A stretch of DNA of 60,000 bases from Lingula anatina. Taxonomy: Eukaryota; Brachiopoda; Lingulata; Lingulida; Lingulidae. The translations under genes and the position numbers were made by a program. The stretch lies in contig NW_019774936.1 of the NCBI RefSeq assembly GCF_001039355.2, forward strand, positions 312,001 to 372,000, given 5' to 3'. Positions 46,157-55,879 of this stretch are shown here, one piece after another; within the stretch, counting starts at the first letter, position 1; the number at the start of each line of letters is the position of its first letter. The notes below the pieces were generated by a model that saw only the letters and a list, made by a program, of their open reading frames with translations, searched no databases and was not told where the DNA came from.

Positions 46157-49100
46157 TTTATTTTTGAAATTAAAGACGATATAATGATTTTTTGTTTTTT
46201 ATCAGCTACTAAAAATTGAACAGTAGCGTATTCTTAAATATTGAAGAACGCTTCAAATACAATAATGCAATTCTGTCCGTAAGTATTGCGTTTTCATATT
46301 TATTTATCATTTTAATGTGTTACTTTAATGTCCATCTGTATGTGTGCGTGACTGTGAGAGGTTATTAATCGCACGTGTACATGTATGTGTGCGTGTTAAC
46401 TTAATTACCTCTTCTGTCGTTATTCAGCCGGTATGGATACCCTGAAATAAAATAAATATATATTTTTTTATGTTCTTCATCGAAACATTTTTTGTGTAAA
46501 AAGGGATTGCTTGTTCAACTACATGTACATGCATCATCAGGCATGCGGGTGCAGATGTTTACGTTACATGCTAACGTGCTTGTGTGTTATTCTTCCTCGT
46601 TTTCTATTTCTCATCTTTGTTCCTCTATGTGAGCGTGTAACCGCTGCAGAAATTAAATGTTTTTTCATCATTATGGAAGCAGGCAAAAACGTTTTTAAAA
46701 ATTGATCAAATTAAAGGAACTCATCTTGACACGCTTATCCGCCTCTTGTGTTTTACTATATTGATAAATCAAAGCCATATTTTGCTTTAGTGTCTAGCTA
46801 TATTGTGCGTTGTTTCGTGTTCTTTTGACCGCTTGTGTACGTATATGTGTATGTTTCCATAATTATACCTCGTTTCTCGTCGTCAACTCGATTGGCTGCA
46901 TACCCTGAAATAAAACGAGAACATGATTTAGTTTTCTTCGTAGAATGAAGCGGTTGGTCGAATCAATATCAGTGTAAAAATAATTGTTAGATCAACTACA
47001 CGCATCAGCATGTATGCGAGTGCATGTTTGCGTTGTAAGTGCGCATGCGTGCATGTTACCTCTTCCTCTTTTCTCCTCATCGTCTATGTCATTGTCATAC
47101 AGCCGCTGAGCTCTATAACCTAAAATCGAACAAGAATACGGTAATTTTTCATAAAAAATGTCAACATTAATGCATTTTCAGGAATTCAGAACGCTTATAT
47201 TTATAACCGTCTTTAGCAAAATACAGTATCAGGCCTGCAGCAAATTCGTTGTGAATTTGGCGCAAATTTGCTGCAATAAGACTGCAAATATGCAGCTACA
47301 TTTTATTTATTTTAAACTCCTGCAAACTCGTTGCTGCAAACTTTTCATTTTGTTAAGGGTGCCTCTTTTATATTCGTTATAGTATTCTATTCTGTAAATT
47401 GTTAGCCAGTCAAAATCCCTTACAATCGTCGACCCTACAATGACACAGGAATTCATCAGTTGGTGTATTTCCCTGGTTTACTGTCTTCCAGAAAAACACC
47501 AACAAATGTACAGCATGATGAGAAAAAATATTAAATCTGACACTGGATCTCTCTTGAATCGAGTAACACTACGTTCTGACCTTCTCACAAAGACTTCCTT
47601 AAAACTTTGGTTGCACGCTTCCGTACTTGGGTGTTATTCTCTCTCGTTTTCTCTTTTTCATCTTTGTTTCTGTATGTTCATGAGCGTGTATAACCTCTGT
47701 CGCAGTTAAATATTTTGGGCGTTTTTTTCATAATGGAAGCAGGCAAAAACAATTTTTTTAAATGAACCGAATTAGAGAAATGCACGGTGATATGTGTTAA
47801 ACTACCGTATATTGATAAATCAAAGTTAAATTTTGTCTTAATGTCCAGCAATATTGTGCGTGATTTCGTGTTCTTTTGACCACGTGTGTAGGCCTACGTG
47901 TATATGTGTGTTTCCATAATTACCTCGTTTATCGTCGTCAACTCGATTGGCTGCATACCCTGAAATAAAACGAGAACATGATTTTGTTTTCTTGGCAGAA
48001 TCAATATTTGTTTAAAAACAAAAAAATGAATGTTTGATCAACTACACGCATCAGCATGTATGTGGGTACATATGTTTGTGTTGTAAGTACCAGAACGTGT
48101 TCATGTTTGCGTGCGTGTGTTCTTACCGTAACCTCTACCGTAACCTCTACCGTAACCTCTGCGATTCACCTCGTCATCTACGTCACTGTCGTCCACCCGC
48201 TGAGTTGCATACCCTGAAAATAAGACGACTATTTAGTATTCTCGTCTACTACAAACATTAAGACAGCGTTGCATTATCACAGTTTTGGGGTTAATTCGAT
48301 TTGTAATTTTTTCGAAAAAAAGTTACATATATCTTTACGTCTTTGTCGTCCTCCCGTTAAGCTTCATAGCCTGAAAATAAGAAGACTGTTTATTATTCTC
48401 GCCTGCTACAAATATTAAGACAGTGTTACATTTTGACAGATTCGGGTTTTATTCTATCTGCACTTTTTTTCGTAAAAATAATTTACATGCATATTCGTTT
48501 CATGCTTCCCATATCCCTTTATAGCATAAAAGAGTGTGTGCGTTTGTGATGGCGATTGGTTATTTATTATGTGTGTACAGGTATGAGAGCGTCTATGTTC
48601 CTATTACAGTAAAATGCATGTGTGCACTGCCGTTTGTATGTGTGTCAGCGTGTGTAAGTACCAGTACATGTTCATGTTTACGTGCGTGTGTTCTTACCGT
48701 AACCTCTTCGCTTCACCTCGTCATCTACGTCACTGTCGTCCACCCGTTGAGCTCCATACCCTGAAAATAAGATGACTATTTAATATTCCTTGTCTGATAC
48801 AAACAATAAGGCAGCGTTGCAATATTTACAGTTTCGGGATTTATTCTATCTGTAATTTTTTCGAAAAAAAGTTACATATATCTTTACGTCTTTGTCGTCC
48901 TCCCGTTGAGCTCCATAGTCTGAAAATAAGATGACTGTTTATTATTCTCGCCTGCTACAAATATTAAGACAGTTTTACATTTGGACAGATTCGGGTTTTA
49001 TTCTATCTGTACTTTTTTTTCGTAAAAATAATTTACATGCATATTCGTTTCATGCTTCCCATATCCCTTTATAGCATAAAAAGAGTGTGTGTGTTTGCGA

Positions 49101-51268
49101 TGGCGATTGGTTATTTATTATGTGTGTACAGGTATGAGAGCGTCTATGTTCCTATTACAGTAAAATGCATGTGTGCACTGCCGTTTGTATGTGTGCCAGC
49201 GTGTGTAAGTACCAGTACATGTTCATGTTTACGTGCGTGTGTTCTTACCGTAACCTCTTCGCTTCACCTCGTCATCTACGTCACTGTCGTCCACCCGTTG
49301 AGCTCCATACCCTGAAAATAAGATGACTATTTAATATTCCTTGTCTGATACAAACAATAAGGCAGCGTTGCAATATTTACAGTTTCGGGATTTATTCTAT
49401 CTGTAATTATTTCGAAAAAACTACATATATCTTCATGCCTTCCATATCCCTTTATAGAATGCATGACTTTGTGGAGGCAATTGGTTATTGATTATGGGTG
49501 TGTATGCGTGAGAAGCCAGCAATTTCAAAGGGGGGGTCTTTTTCCGAAAAAAGTGGACCTTTTTTACAGTGAGACCTACATGTGCTATATTTTTATGTTT
49601 TCATAAAGGCAAATAACAACAAGTCTTGGCAGATTTTATTCTTTTTTTTTTTTTTTTGCATTTTTCCTTTACTGCAAGATTATTTTGGAACAGTTGCAGC
49701 ATTAAAAATTAAAATAAATAGCAATCTGAAAGAAGAATTTTGCATAATTACTAAATGATGATAGGAATTTTGGATTAAGAGATTAATTAAATATTGATAT
49801 TGTCAGTCAATTTATGTAGAATCTGATAATATGATTGAAAATACTGATTAAGTTCTTGGCCTTGCACTGGGCAGTTTTACATTTCTGCCAAGTGCTTTTT
49901 TTTTTTTTTTTTTTTTTTTTTGACTCCATTGTACAGTGGTTAAAGTTCTTCGATTGCCATGAAAGTTTTTAATCAGACACTGTATGGTGCTGTCATATGC
50001 TGGTGCTATCGGCAACGAATTAATTTGCCTTTGTTTCTGAGTGAATCTACCGTCTAAAATCACTATTTCTGAATATATTTGCTTTTTGCTGAGGGTAGGC
50101 TAGGCAATGCACGGCAAACTTCTTAGTACGTGTGTACAACATAATTTAAAAAAAAAACCTAGCAAAATTTGGTCAGGAATTGCTTGAAGCATAGCACAGC
50201 GTTGCTGTTTATCGCATCAGGCCGTTAGTTTGTCAATTATCACTAATAACCTACCTTGTATTGTATTGTATTGGGGGTAGTAATTGCAATAAACAAGCAC
50301 AAAAACTTCTTTGTGTTAGTACCATTCAAAAGACTTCCGTTCACACCCATTAGACTGAGATAGCGATCAGCTGGCTACCTGGGCTTCGTTTATTTTAAAA
50401 GCCGGACATCCACTTTTACAAACAGGCTTCCCCAGCACTAGTGGGCTAGATTTGGTCTTAAAGTGCAATTTAAGTTCACAAGTGATCTTACACGATCTTA
50501 ATCATTACTGCAGTAGTCTTAAAATGGACTGAATCTGCTTTTAAGATCAAAAATGATCTTACATCTACTTAAGTGGTCAAGCAGTTTCCACCCCCCCCCA
50601 CAATGGGGGACACCTCCCCTCACAATGGTGACACCTCTGCTCACAATAGGAGAATGTGTAAGAGGAGACAACTTAATTGGCTGTCAGACTAGAAATGGTC
50701 TTACTCATGTTTTAAGATCATGTAAGACTATTTGTGTTCTTAAATTGCATTTTAAGACCATATCAAGCCCACTAGTGCAGTTAAGTGTAAATAGACCAGG
50801 GAATTATATCCGATATAATTCCCTGAATCTAAAATCTACATGTAATGCTAAACGGTATATTAGATATTAGCCTGAATGGACATAGGACATAAAAGGACAT
50901 AGAATCTAGATCAAATTTTGGTTCAGAGAGAAAAAAAGGGCGGTTCGTTCGGACCCCCCCCCCCCCCGGCTACGTTAAACATTAACGAATGTACCGCATG
51001 ATGAGAAAAAATTAAATCTGAAACTGGCATTTAATTCCAGGTACCACATCTAACATGACTTATGGTAGCTAAATTACGAATTAGTTGTGAAGATATCTAT
51101 ATTTTATACCATTTATTCAAATTTATGATATGTATTCCTTGAAGGCATGCCACGCCGCCCACACTATACACTTGCAGTACGCAGTCGGCACAAGCTATCA
51201 CACGCGTGTTCTTTAACGAACATACATATATATATATCCTTATGCTAATTGTGCGTAAATTTGGTGAC

Positions 51269-51310
<42 letters not shown>

Positions 51311-52803
51311 GAAAACATTTAACCTCTGTGGATTTCACAGTGAAACATTGGATTTTAGGGGGTACATGCTATCAATTTAAATAAATGGTATAAAATATGA
51401 ATATATCTTCACCTAAATAACAGCAAAAGCATTTATACCTCACGTGCTTTATTAAAAAAAAAGTAATATGTGATTTCCTTTATTAATTCATTGAATCAAT
51501 ATAAATATTCTGCTTTTATGGCTTTTAGGGGGTGCATGCTGTAAATTAAAGTAAATGGCATAAAATCTGGACAACTTTACCGATATATTATATTTTTTGT
51601 ACTAATATATTACCTCTCTTCTCTACCTCTTCGTCATTGACTTTATCGTTTATTTTCTCAGCTCTATACCCTAAAACAGAGCAAGAATAATTGTAATCTG
51701 TCCATCACCTAAATTACAGCAATGGCATTCATGCCTCTCTCACGTGCTTTATCTCAAAGTATAATATGTGATTTCTTTTATTAGTCATTAAATCAATATA
51801 AATATTCTGATTTGTTGGATTTGAGGGAATGCATGCTATGAATTACAAATAATTTGGACAACTTCACCAATGTATTGTATTTTCTGTAAAAATATATTTT
51901 ACCTCTTCTCTCCTCTAGCTCTTCGTCATTGACTTTGTCGTTTATTTTCTCAGCTCTATACCCTAAAACAGAGCAAGAATAATTGTAATCTGTCCATCAC
52001 CTAAATAACAGCAATGGCATTTATACCTCACATGCTTTATTTAAAAAATAATATGTGATTGCCTTTATTATTCATTGAATTAATATTAATATTCTGCTTT
52101 TATGGCTTTTAGGGGGTGCATGCTGTAAATTAAACTAAATGGCATAAAATCTGGACAACTTAACCGATATATTGTGTTTTCTGTACAAATATATTACCTC
52201 TCTTCTCTACCTCTTCGTCATTGACTTTGTCGTTTATCTTCTCAGCCCTACTGGGGGTAAACCCTAAAACAGAGCAAGGATAATTGTTATTTGTCCGTCA
52301 CCAAAATATCAGCAATGGCATATCTCCCTCTGTTTTCTGCGGCGCAACTATGTGAGTGCGTGAGACGTCATACATGCGAGTATCCGCGGACCCCCCTTCA
52401 AATTATTCTAGATCCGCCCCTGCTGTCTGGACATGTATGTGTGCGTGTAACCTCATTAACCTCGTTTGCTGTTAATAGCCCGTTTATCGTCCTATAATCT
52501 GACCACAATACCAGGGGCGGATTTAGGCCGTCTTCTGGGTCTTCCAGAAGACGGTCAGATTTTCAAGTTTACATTGACGGGTATCCAATTTTTAATGTTG
52601 GAAGACGGTCAAAATTGGAGGATGAATCAACAAAGATAATTTGGAAGACTGTCAGTATATAGCTCTGGATCCGCCCCTGAATACTACTTTACTAATTTTA
52701 TCTCCCATTAGTTTGTGGGTGTCATGGCGATTTTAATGAATTACTTTGAAAATAACCGTTTTTTTTTCTGCCTGCCCGCCATTCTTCTCATATCTCTCTC
52801 ATC

Positions 52804-52902
<99 letters not shown>

Positions 52903-54014
52903 CATGCCTGCTATTTCCGTTACCTCTCTTCTCTTCCATTCTATACATGTATGGACGCCTTGAAATTCAAGAAAAAATATTGCCGTACAATTGTATCATT
53001 AATACGGGTTTCACCTATTGCCACATTTATCTGGTTATTCATCACGCGTAAGCACACGACCACATTGATTTCTTATCGCACTTTTTTTGCATAAAGAAAC
53101 ATAATAAAAATGGCGGCTTTTCAATTGGTGAAAAGTTGGACACAAACAACTAAGGGCGTATGCCCAGAGCTTAAAGATCGATCTATCCCCGCGGGGAGTC
53201 TCACTAGATTACTGTAAGATAATCCGGCTTAAATGTCCGTCCCGCCTACTACAAGCTATAAGGGGGTAATTAACTTTCGTGCCCGCTCGGCTGACAGCTA
53301 TCTAGCGTGAACCCCCAGGGAGTTAGGTCGATCTAAAGTAGATCGATCTAATCTCTGGGAATGGGGTCTTAGGCAACATTCACAGCAGCGGGCTTACTAG
53401 TCCACCGATCAAATATGGCCGACCCCCTTAAATGCTTGTCGGTTAATCCCCGCCGGAATCTATTCAGTGTCTATTAGGGGATTATGCGACAAGCTTTTAA
53501 GTGGGTCGCCATATTTGATCCGGGACTAATTAGTCCGTGGTTGTGAAAGAGGCCGAGGTCTGCTAGTACATCGTGCCGATCACTTCTTCAACTTCCACGG
53601 TTCACAAAATATGCACATGTATCTGAATGCATCGTCACAAAGCTATAAAATATTTAAAAATCACGAACGACCATTTTAATACGAAAAAAAAATCACTGAA
53701 CTGGACAAGCGATCTAAAAATAATGGTTTTATGTTTCTCACATATTACGTCATAGAGAAAAATGTTTGTAAATCGAACTTTGTATGTACTACTCTGTTCC
53801 GGTATGTCGTTATGATATCAGTATACATATTTATCTGATATTTATCTGCCTTTAAACATATACATTTCCTTTTGGCATTTATACTGGTACGGTGTGCTGT
53901 GTCGATAACAATGAAACTGATTTGGGGTACATTGTTGACATGAAAAACGAGTAGCAGTTTGTAAAACGAGGAAGAAAATGAAACCCAGCTGTAACTAGTT
54001 ATAGCTGTTGAATT

Positions 54015-54060
<46 letters not shown>

Positions 54061-55106
54061 AAAGAAAAGACAGAGAGAGTGGAAATGAGAAACCAGTGAG
54101 AGAGAGAGAGAGAGCGCGCGTGTGTGTGCTTGGGGGAAGGGGATCTTCATCTGCTCCATTCTCTTCGTTGTCCACGTAAAAGTCTTGATCGTTAATTTTC
54201 TGTCACTAACTGTCTGTTCAACTAACTGTTTGCGTGATATTAACATTCTGCTATATCAATTAACTATCCAATATTTCCTTACAAGGCACTCTTTGGAAGC
54301 TGTAGTTCATTTACAACATCAATACTCATATCCAAATGTATATTTTCTATTACAACATACGTGAAAATTATTTTTTTTGATTATGAAGTGAACCCGTCAA
54401 TTAAAACCTTGTGTGCCTGTGATATCCTCCACTGTTGTCAAAAACGAAAACATTTTTCAGACTAGTTTACACTTAAGGCAATTTTACTTGCATTTAATAA
54501 CTTGCTTTTTTTATTTAAATTTATGTTCTTCTTCTTTTTCTTCAAATTTCTATTAACGAAGTAAGGTTAACAGTTAACAGTTAACCTTAAATCAAGTTTA
54601 CTATTAAGCTCACGAGTTTATATTCCAACAACTATTTAACGTTTAGTATACGCATTGCAAAGTAAGACACATCCTTTCATGTAATCAATTTTTCATGAGC
54701 CAGCGGTTGTATTATCAATTTATAATCGTTGAATTGAATTGTTAAATTTAAAAATGTACTTTTAACGTCATTTTATTCTTTTTTCAACCCGACATAACTT
54801 CTCTGAATTTCGCAATACATTTTAAAACAACTCGGCATGTAATCACTAAACAATGATTTACAATCAAGAAAATTAGGTGTCGTGAAGATATGAAAAATAT
54901 TTATAAATCATAAACCTAAATAATCTTACTCAAGTATTAAGTATTGCTCCATTTTCATCCTATGGTTTGAAAGGTATTATTCCTGCGTTTTCCTTGTGTA
55001 CCTCTCTCTCTCTCTCTCTCTCTCTTTTCAAACACACATGCATGCCCATACACAATACAAGCACAAACGCGCATTAGCAAACTGAACACACATTTACAAG
55101 CACGTA

Positions 55107-55149
<43 letters not shown>

Positions 55150-55623
55150 AGAGACATGCATATCCAAACAGACATACACCCGTTCATACATAACGAACAC
55201 GCACAGGGGAGGAACGTAAAAACTTAATATTGTCAAAACTGCGATAAGATAATTGGGCGGGATCTCCCCAAGCAGAGCGATATTTTTTAGGATCAGATGG
55301 ATAGAAGAACTGAAAACATCATGGGAAATTCTCACCTAGCATCACCACTTTTTACCTTTCTACCTATAGCAACAGTAGGCTCTTAACTTACAAACGTTGT
55401 CAACACTTTTAAACATTTTTGTCAGTGTGCAGTAACGTATTTCAACTTGTTTTCTAAACATAATTCTTTATTTATTTACTGTATTACTTTTACTTTATAT
55501 TTTTATCAAACCTTGCATCAAAGGAAAACGGCTTCTGACATTTAAAATTGGCTGACTGAATTCTTATCTTATCTCATCTTGCCCCATCTTATCTTATTGT
55601 ATCTTACGCACTCACTCATACAC

Positions 55624-55676
<53 letters not shown>

Positions 55677-55770
55677 CAAACATAAATATTAATTCCTTAC
55701 CTCTCTCTTCAATACCTCCTATAATAACCAATCCACAAAAGAGGACAAAAATCAGGAGTGGATTCTTCAT
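43912..55770 (-). CDS. Secreted multi-peptide precursor encoded by phase-1 micro-exons (gene-level entry)
   Basis: A signal-peptide exon (55701-55770) is followed by at least fourteen accepted internal exons of 33-87 nt and a terminal exon. All junctions are phase 1 and all internal lengths are multiples of three. Nearly all internal exons encode one cassette: Gly-Tyr (the Gly codon is split by the intron), a basic stretch such as AxRV, an acidic stretch such as DDD or DDEE, then KR or RR, with the next Gly at the junction or a few residues on. Dibasic cleavage would release a set of related peptides. Order from the 5' end: signal; three [10 protein letters not shown] cassettes; three [11 protein letters not shown] cassettes; then RVDDD/E-type and shorter cassettes; then two helical LLKR(I/L)LDLQR cassettes. 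The total is about 290 residues. The introns are long (about 0.25-2.3 kb, and 3.4 kb after the first exon). I recognise no named family. Neuropeptide, antimicrobial or defence, and gamete-signal roles are all possible. Confidence 0.8.
44114..44170 (-). CDS. Peptide-cassette exon, 57 nt ([10 protein letters not shown])
   Basis: AAAATAG acceptor and GTAAAA donor, phase 1 to 1. It encodes [19 protein letters not shown] and then the split Gly. The polypyrimidine tract is poor, so use of this exon is less certain. It is clearly a duplicate of the exon at 43912-43973. Confidence 0.6.
44552..44587 (-). CDS. Peptide-cassette exon, 36 nt ([12 protein letters not shown])
   Basis: GATTCTAG acceptor, GTAATT donor, phase 1 to 1. 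One complete cassette ending KR-G. Confidence 0.8.
44937..44984 (-). CDS. Peptide-cassette exon, 48 nt ([13 protein letters not shown])
   Basis: CATTTCAG acceptor, GTAACA donor, phase 1 to 1. Encodes [16 protein letters not shown] and a split Gly. It has an extra internal KR. Confidence 0.8.
45157..45201 (-). CDS. Peptide-cassette exon, 45 nt ([12 protein letters not shown])
   Basis: AATTTCAG acceptor, GTAACA donor, phase 1 to 1. The first base after the acceptor is C, so the split codon gives Ala in place of Gly. Ends DDDKRGNS plus split Gly. Confidence 0.8.
46409..46441 (-). CDS. Peptide-cassette exon, 33 nt ([11 protein letters not shown])
   Basis: TATTTCAG acceptor, GTAATT donor, phase 1 to 1. 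The shortest accepted exon. Confidence 0.8.
46869..46904 (-). CDS. Peptide-cassette exon, 36 nt ([12 protein letters not shown])
   Basis: TATTTCAG acceptor, GTATAA donor, phase 1 to 1. It differs from the exon at 47924-47959 only at the third acidic residue (E for D). Confidence 0.8.
47060..47119 (-). CDS. Peptide-cassette exon, 60 nt ([11 protein letters not shown]...)
   Basis: GATTTTAG acceptor, GTAACA donor, phase 1 to 1. Encodes [20 protein letters not shown] and a split Gly. Confidence 0.8.
47924..47959 (-). CDS. Peptide-cassette exon, 36 nt ([12 protein letters not shown])
   Basis: TATTTCAG acceptor, GTAATT donor, phase 1 to 1. Confidence 0.82.
48127..48213 (-). CDS. Peptide-cassette exon, 87 nt, with GYGR repeats
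   Basis: TTTTCAG acceptor, GTAAGA donor, phase 1 to 1. The cassette starts [19 protein letters not shown] and continues with [12 protein letters not shown] 12-bp unit (GGTTACGGTAGA) has expanded at the 3' end. NRR replaces the KRR of its relatives. Confidence 0.82.
48330..48370 (-). pseudogene. Decayed cassette exon (in-frame stop)
   Basis: A TTTTCAG acceptor is kept and the start reads GC TAT GAA GCT TAA, so it stops after four codons. No good donor remains. It is a relic of the same exon type. Confidence 0.6.
48698..48760 (-). CDS. Peptide-cassette exon, 63 nt ([11 protein letters not shown]...), copy A
   Basis: TTTTCAG acceptor, GTAAGA donor, phase 1 to 1. Encodes [19 protein letters not shown] then GY and the split Gly. 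Identical to copy B at 49249-49311. Confidence 0.82.
48879..48919 (-). pseudogene. Decayed cassette exon (donor lost)
   Basis: TTTTCAG acceptor, then a clear frame [15 protein letters not shown], but the only GT available would exit in phase 0 and break the frame. It is the partner of the relic at 48330-48370. Confidence 0.55.
49249..49311 (-). CDS. Peptide-cassette exon, 63 nt ([11 protein letters not shown]...), copy B
   Basis: Same splice sites and same product as copy A at 48698-48760. Confidence 0.82.
49421..50434. other. Intron, with simple repeats
   Basis: Contains the phrase CAGCAATTTCAAAGGGGGG (49517-49535), seen also near 28420, and T-runs near 49645 and 49896-49920. No exon found. 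Confidence 0.55.
50435..50778. mobile_element. 344-bp MITE with about 65-bp inverted repeats
   Basis: The ends start GCACTAGTGGGCT and continue GGTCTTAAA-TGCAATTTAAG in inverted orientation, with scattered mismatches. The interior repeats GATCTTA words. It sits in an intron of the cassette gene. Confidence 0.75.
50797..50825. repeat. Perfect 14-bp inverted repeat with 1-nt spacer
   Basis: CAGGGAATTATATC, one C, then its exact reverse complement. Confidence 0.85.
51270..51307. repeat. T-run
   Basis: About 37 T on the plus strand, in an intron. Confidence 0.9.
51614..51670 (-). CDS. Peptide-cassette exon, 57 nt ([19 protein letters not shown])
   Basis: GTTTTAG acceptor, GTAATA donor, phase 1 to 1. 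One of three copies of a Lys/Asn/Asp-rich cassette spaced about 290-300 bp apart. Confidence 0.82.
51903..51962 (-). CDS. Peptide-cassette exon, 60 nt ([20 protein letters not shown])
   Basis: GTTTTAG acceptor, GTAAAA donor, phase 1 to 1. It ends ERR in place of EKR. Confidence 0.82.
52198..52263 (-). CDS. Peptide-cassette exon, 66 nt ([13 protein letters not shown]...)
   Basis: GTTTTAG acceptor, GTAATA donor, phase 1 to 1. It begins GFTPS in place of GY, through a small insertion, and ends NDEEVEKR-G. Confidence 0.8.
52455..52495 (-). pseudogene. Decayed cassette exon
   Basis: The region keeps the intronic GTGTGCGTGTAACC flank typical of the array, and ACGATAAACGGG resembles the DDKR codons. 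The available acceptors give either a stop or a phase-0 exit, so it is unlikely to be used. Confidence 0.45.
52807..52898. repeat. (CT)n followed by (GT)n
   Basis: A compound microsatellite in the intron, just left of the damaged exon at 52924-52959. Confidence 0.9.
52924..52959 (-). pseudogene. Cassette exon with damaged acceptor ([12 protein letters not shown])
   Basis: Aligned with its relative at 46409-46441, the acceptor TTTCAG has become TTTCAA. The nearest AG is one base further on, which would make the exon 35 nt and shift the frame. In the ancestral frame it reads [13 protein letters not shown] before a GTAACG donor. It is therefore probably skipped, or read in a shifted frame. Confidence 0.6.
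53175..53350. mobile_element. Palindromic dispersed repeat, copy 2
   Basis: AGATCGATCTA at both ends in inverted orientation, with GGCTTAAATGTCCGTC and GGGGGTAATTAA inside, matching 28837-29033. Confidence 0.6.
53379..53548. mobile_element. MITE with GATCAAATATGGC inverted repeats, copy 2
   Basis: The arms TTCACA..ACTAGTCC..GATCAAATATGGC are inverted over about 48 bp. Same family as 32349-32529. It sits immediately beside another element. Confidence 0.7.
53549..55600. other. First intron of the cassette gene, simple repeats
   Basis: (GA)n at about 54018-54059 and 54097-54114, (CT)n at 55001-55025, (AC)n at 55111-55145. A short acidic minus-strand frame near 54130-54185 lacks a donor. No accepted exon lies here. 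Confidence 0.5.
55619..55672. repeat. (AC)n microsatellite
   Basis: Nearly pure CA repeat about 30 bp inside the first intron. Confidence 0.9.
55701..55770 (-). CDS. Peptide-cassette gene, exon 1 (signal peptide)
   Basis: The start ATG is at 55770. The exon encodes 23 residues: [19 protein letters not shown], then IEER, and the first base of a Gly codon before GTAAGG. This is a good signal peptide (basic N terminus, hydrophobic core). It exits in phase 1, as all later exons require. A TATA box lies about 100 nt upstream. Confidence 0.8.
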
Positions 55771-55867
55771 AGCTAAATTCCGATCGGTTGTCGCCAAGTC
55801 TGTGATATTACAAGCAGTGTCCGTTTATCGTTTTTACTGAAATGAGCTCCTGCCTGAAGCGTGCAGG

Positions 55868-55874
55868 TTTTATA
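55868..55874 (-). promoter_or_regulatory. TATA box of the peptide-cassette gene
   Basis: TATAAAA on the minus strand. Transcription would start near 55840, leaving a 5' leader of about 70 nt before the ATG. Confidence 0.65.
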
Positions 55875-55879
55875 CCAAT

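Larger units (their letters stand above)
48275..49420. repeat. Tandem duplication, unit about 550 bp
   Basis: Two near-identical units (offset about 550 bp) each carry one decayed and one intact cassette exon with their introns. Few differences separate the copies, so the event is recent. Confidence 0.8.

Noticed and set aside
48034-48261. Plus-strand ORF with [11 protein letters not shown] repeats
   Set aside because: It is the antisense reading of the 12-bp GYGR expansion in the exon at 48127-48213.
48534-49315. Two near-identical plus-strand ORFs of 76 and 92 codons
   Set aside because: Both are antisense frames across the duplicated exon unit; they have no independent coding signal.
43900-52300. 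Regularly recurring short sequences, suggesting a CRISPR-like array
   Set aside because: The repeats vary in sequence and spacing, are bounded by GT-AG splice sites and keep a reading frame. They are exons with intron flanks in animal DNA.
54120-54190. Acidic minus-strand frame ([14 protein letters not shown]) as a further cassette exon
   Set aside because: No usable donor follows, there is no dibasic end, and the acceptor lacks a pyrimidine tract.
52715-55335. ORFs with [12 protein letters not shown] or RERERE runs
   Set aside because: They are translations of CT, GT and GA microsatellites.
55260-55345. Minus-strand TTTTCAG acceptor with an open frame in the first intron
   Set aside because: The phase-1 frame stops after five codons and no donor is evident; the other frames do not fit the phase-1 gene.
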